Shown here one piece after another: positions 63,853-64,000 of a stretch of 64,000 bases of DNA. The translations under genes were made by a program, and so were the position numbers. This DNA is from Alishewanella jeotgali KCTC 22429 (GTDB lineage Bacteria; Pseudomonadota; Gammaproteobacteria; Enterobacterales; Alteromonadaceae). The DNA is taken from positions 1 to 64,000 of the forward strand of contig NZ_AHTH01000039.1 of NCBI RefSeq assembly GCF_000245735.1, read 5' to 3'. Below the pieces are notes generated by a model that saw nothing but the letters and a program-made list of their open reading frames with translations, had not been told where the DNA came from and made no database searches. Each line of letters begins with the position of its first letter. Position 1 is the first letter of the stretch.

Positions 63853-64000
63853 TCACAGATAGTTACGAACATTTAGCCCATATTTTTTCAGGTCTACACA
63901 GGCTTCGATCTGCTCCTCAGTTTGTCGTGATAAATCTAATATCCGAGGTGGAATATGATGGTGGTGGCTACTGTGATAAAACACCTTTACTTTTGGCAAG
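63853..64000 (-). CDS. C-terminal end of an unidentified protein, cut by the window edge
   Basis: An open minus-strand frame enters from the right edge and ends TEEQIEACVDLKKYGLNVRNYL at a TGA (63853-63855). About 48 residues are visible and include SSHHHIPPRILDLSRQ. The frame is uninterrupted and charged in a protein-like way, but the family cannot be told from this piece. It is convergent with gspB. Confidence 0.5.
   Translation of the reverse strand, partial: LPKVKVFYHSSHHHHIPPRILDLSRQTEEQIEACVDLKKYGLNVRNYL

Overview
The window reads as a chromosomal segment of a free-living gammaproteobacterium of the Alteromonadales type (a Rheinheimera/Alishewanella-like relative is my best guess from protein similarity as I remember it; nothing here proves the genus). 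The evidence is housekeeping gene order shared with Enterobacteria and Alteromonadales: ispB diverging from rplU-rpmA-obg, lptD-surA-pdxA-rsmA-apaG-apaH, djlA divergent from lptD, rluA-rapA, the rpsU-dnaG-rpoD macromolecular synthesis operon divergent from tsaD, and plsY divergent from folB. Coding density is high and genes lie on both strands in short operons. I see no prophage, CRISPR array or large genomic island.

Layout. 1-3.7 kb: isoprenoid-quinone side chain synthesis (ispB), ribosomal proteins L21/L27, the ribosome-assembly GTPase Obg and dihydrofolate reductase. 3.7-14.1 kb: a chemoreceptor, then the outer-membrane biogenesis / rRNA methylation operon lptD-surA-pdxA-rsmA-apaG-apaH, with djlA and a DUF3530 hydrolase. 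14.2-26.1 kb: an OmpA-type porin, RluA, RapA, a PIN-PhoH ATPase, a sensor-like membrane protein with no output domain, a second RluA-family synthase, a TPR protein with a decayed GGDEF domain and a hydroxyacid dehydrogenase. 26.2-30.5 kb: an ABC-2 exporter and small membrane or TerB-like proteins around an MtfA-type metallopeptidase. 30.5-31.8 kb: a complete IS10-type insertion sequence with a perfect 9-bp target duplication. 31.9-35.7 kb: a Ca2+/Na+ antiporter, a FAN1-type nuclease fused to a DEDDh exonuclease, and a decayed HepT/MntA toxin-antitoxin locus. 35.9-51.6 kb: a mixed metabolic and envelope set (YihY, MtgA, a secreted ATP-dependent DNA ligase, EamA and LysE transporters, PepD, lipocalin, an aldehyde dehydrogenase, a GAF-GGDEF cyclase, an S9 peptidase, and a membrane-tethered XRE regulator with a partner). 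52-60 kb: tRNA-Ile2, rpoD-dnaG-rpsU, tsaD, plsY, folB-folK-uppP. 60-64 kb: an outer-membrane-like protein, the CCA-adding enzyme, and gspA-gspB of the type II secretion system.

Most of the window is ordinary core genome. The parts most worth a second look are the FAN1-DEDDh fusion nuclease, the orphan MntA antitoxin beside a 38-codon HepT stub, the IS10-type element that landed just upstream of the ribosome binding site of a 60-residue membrane protein, the hairpin-rich spacer with a partial copy of the tRNA-Ile2 5' end, and two signalling relics (a HAMP protein without output and a degenerate GGDEF). I did not find a clear new multi-gene defence or biosynthetic system.
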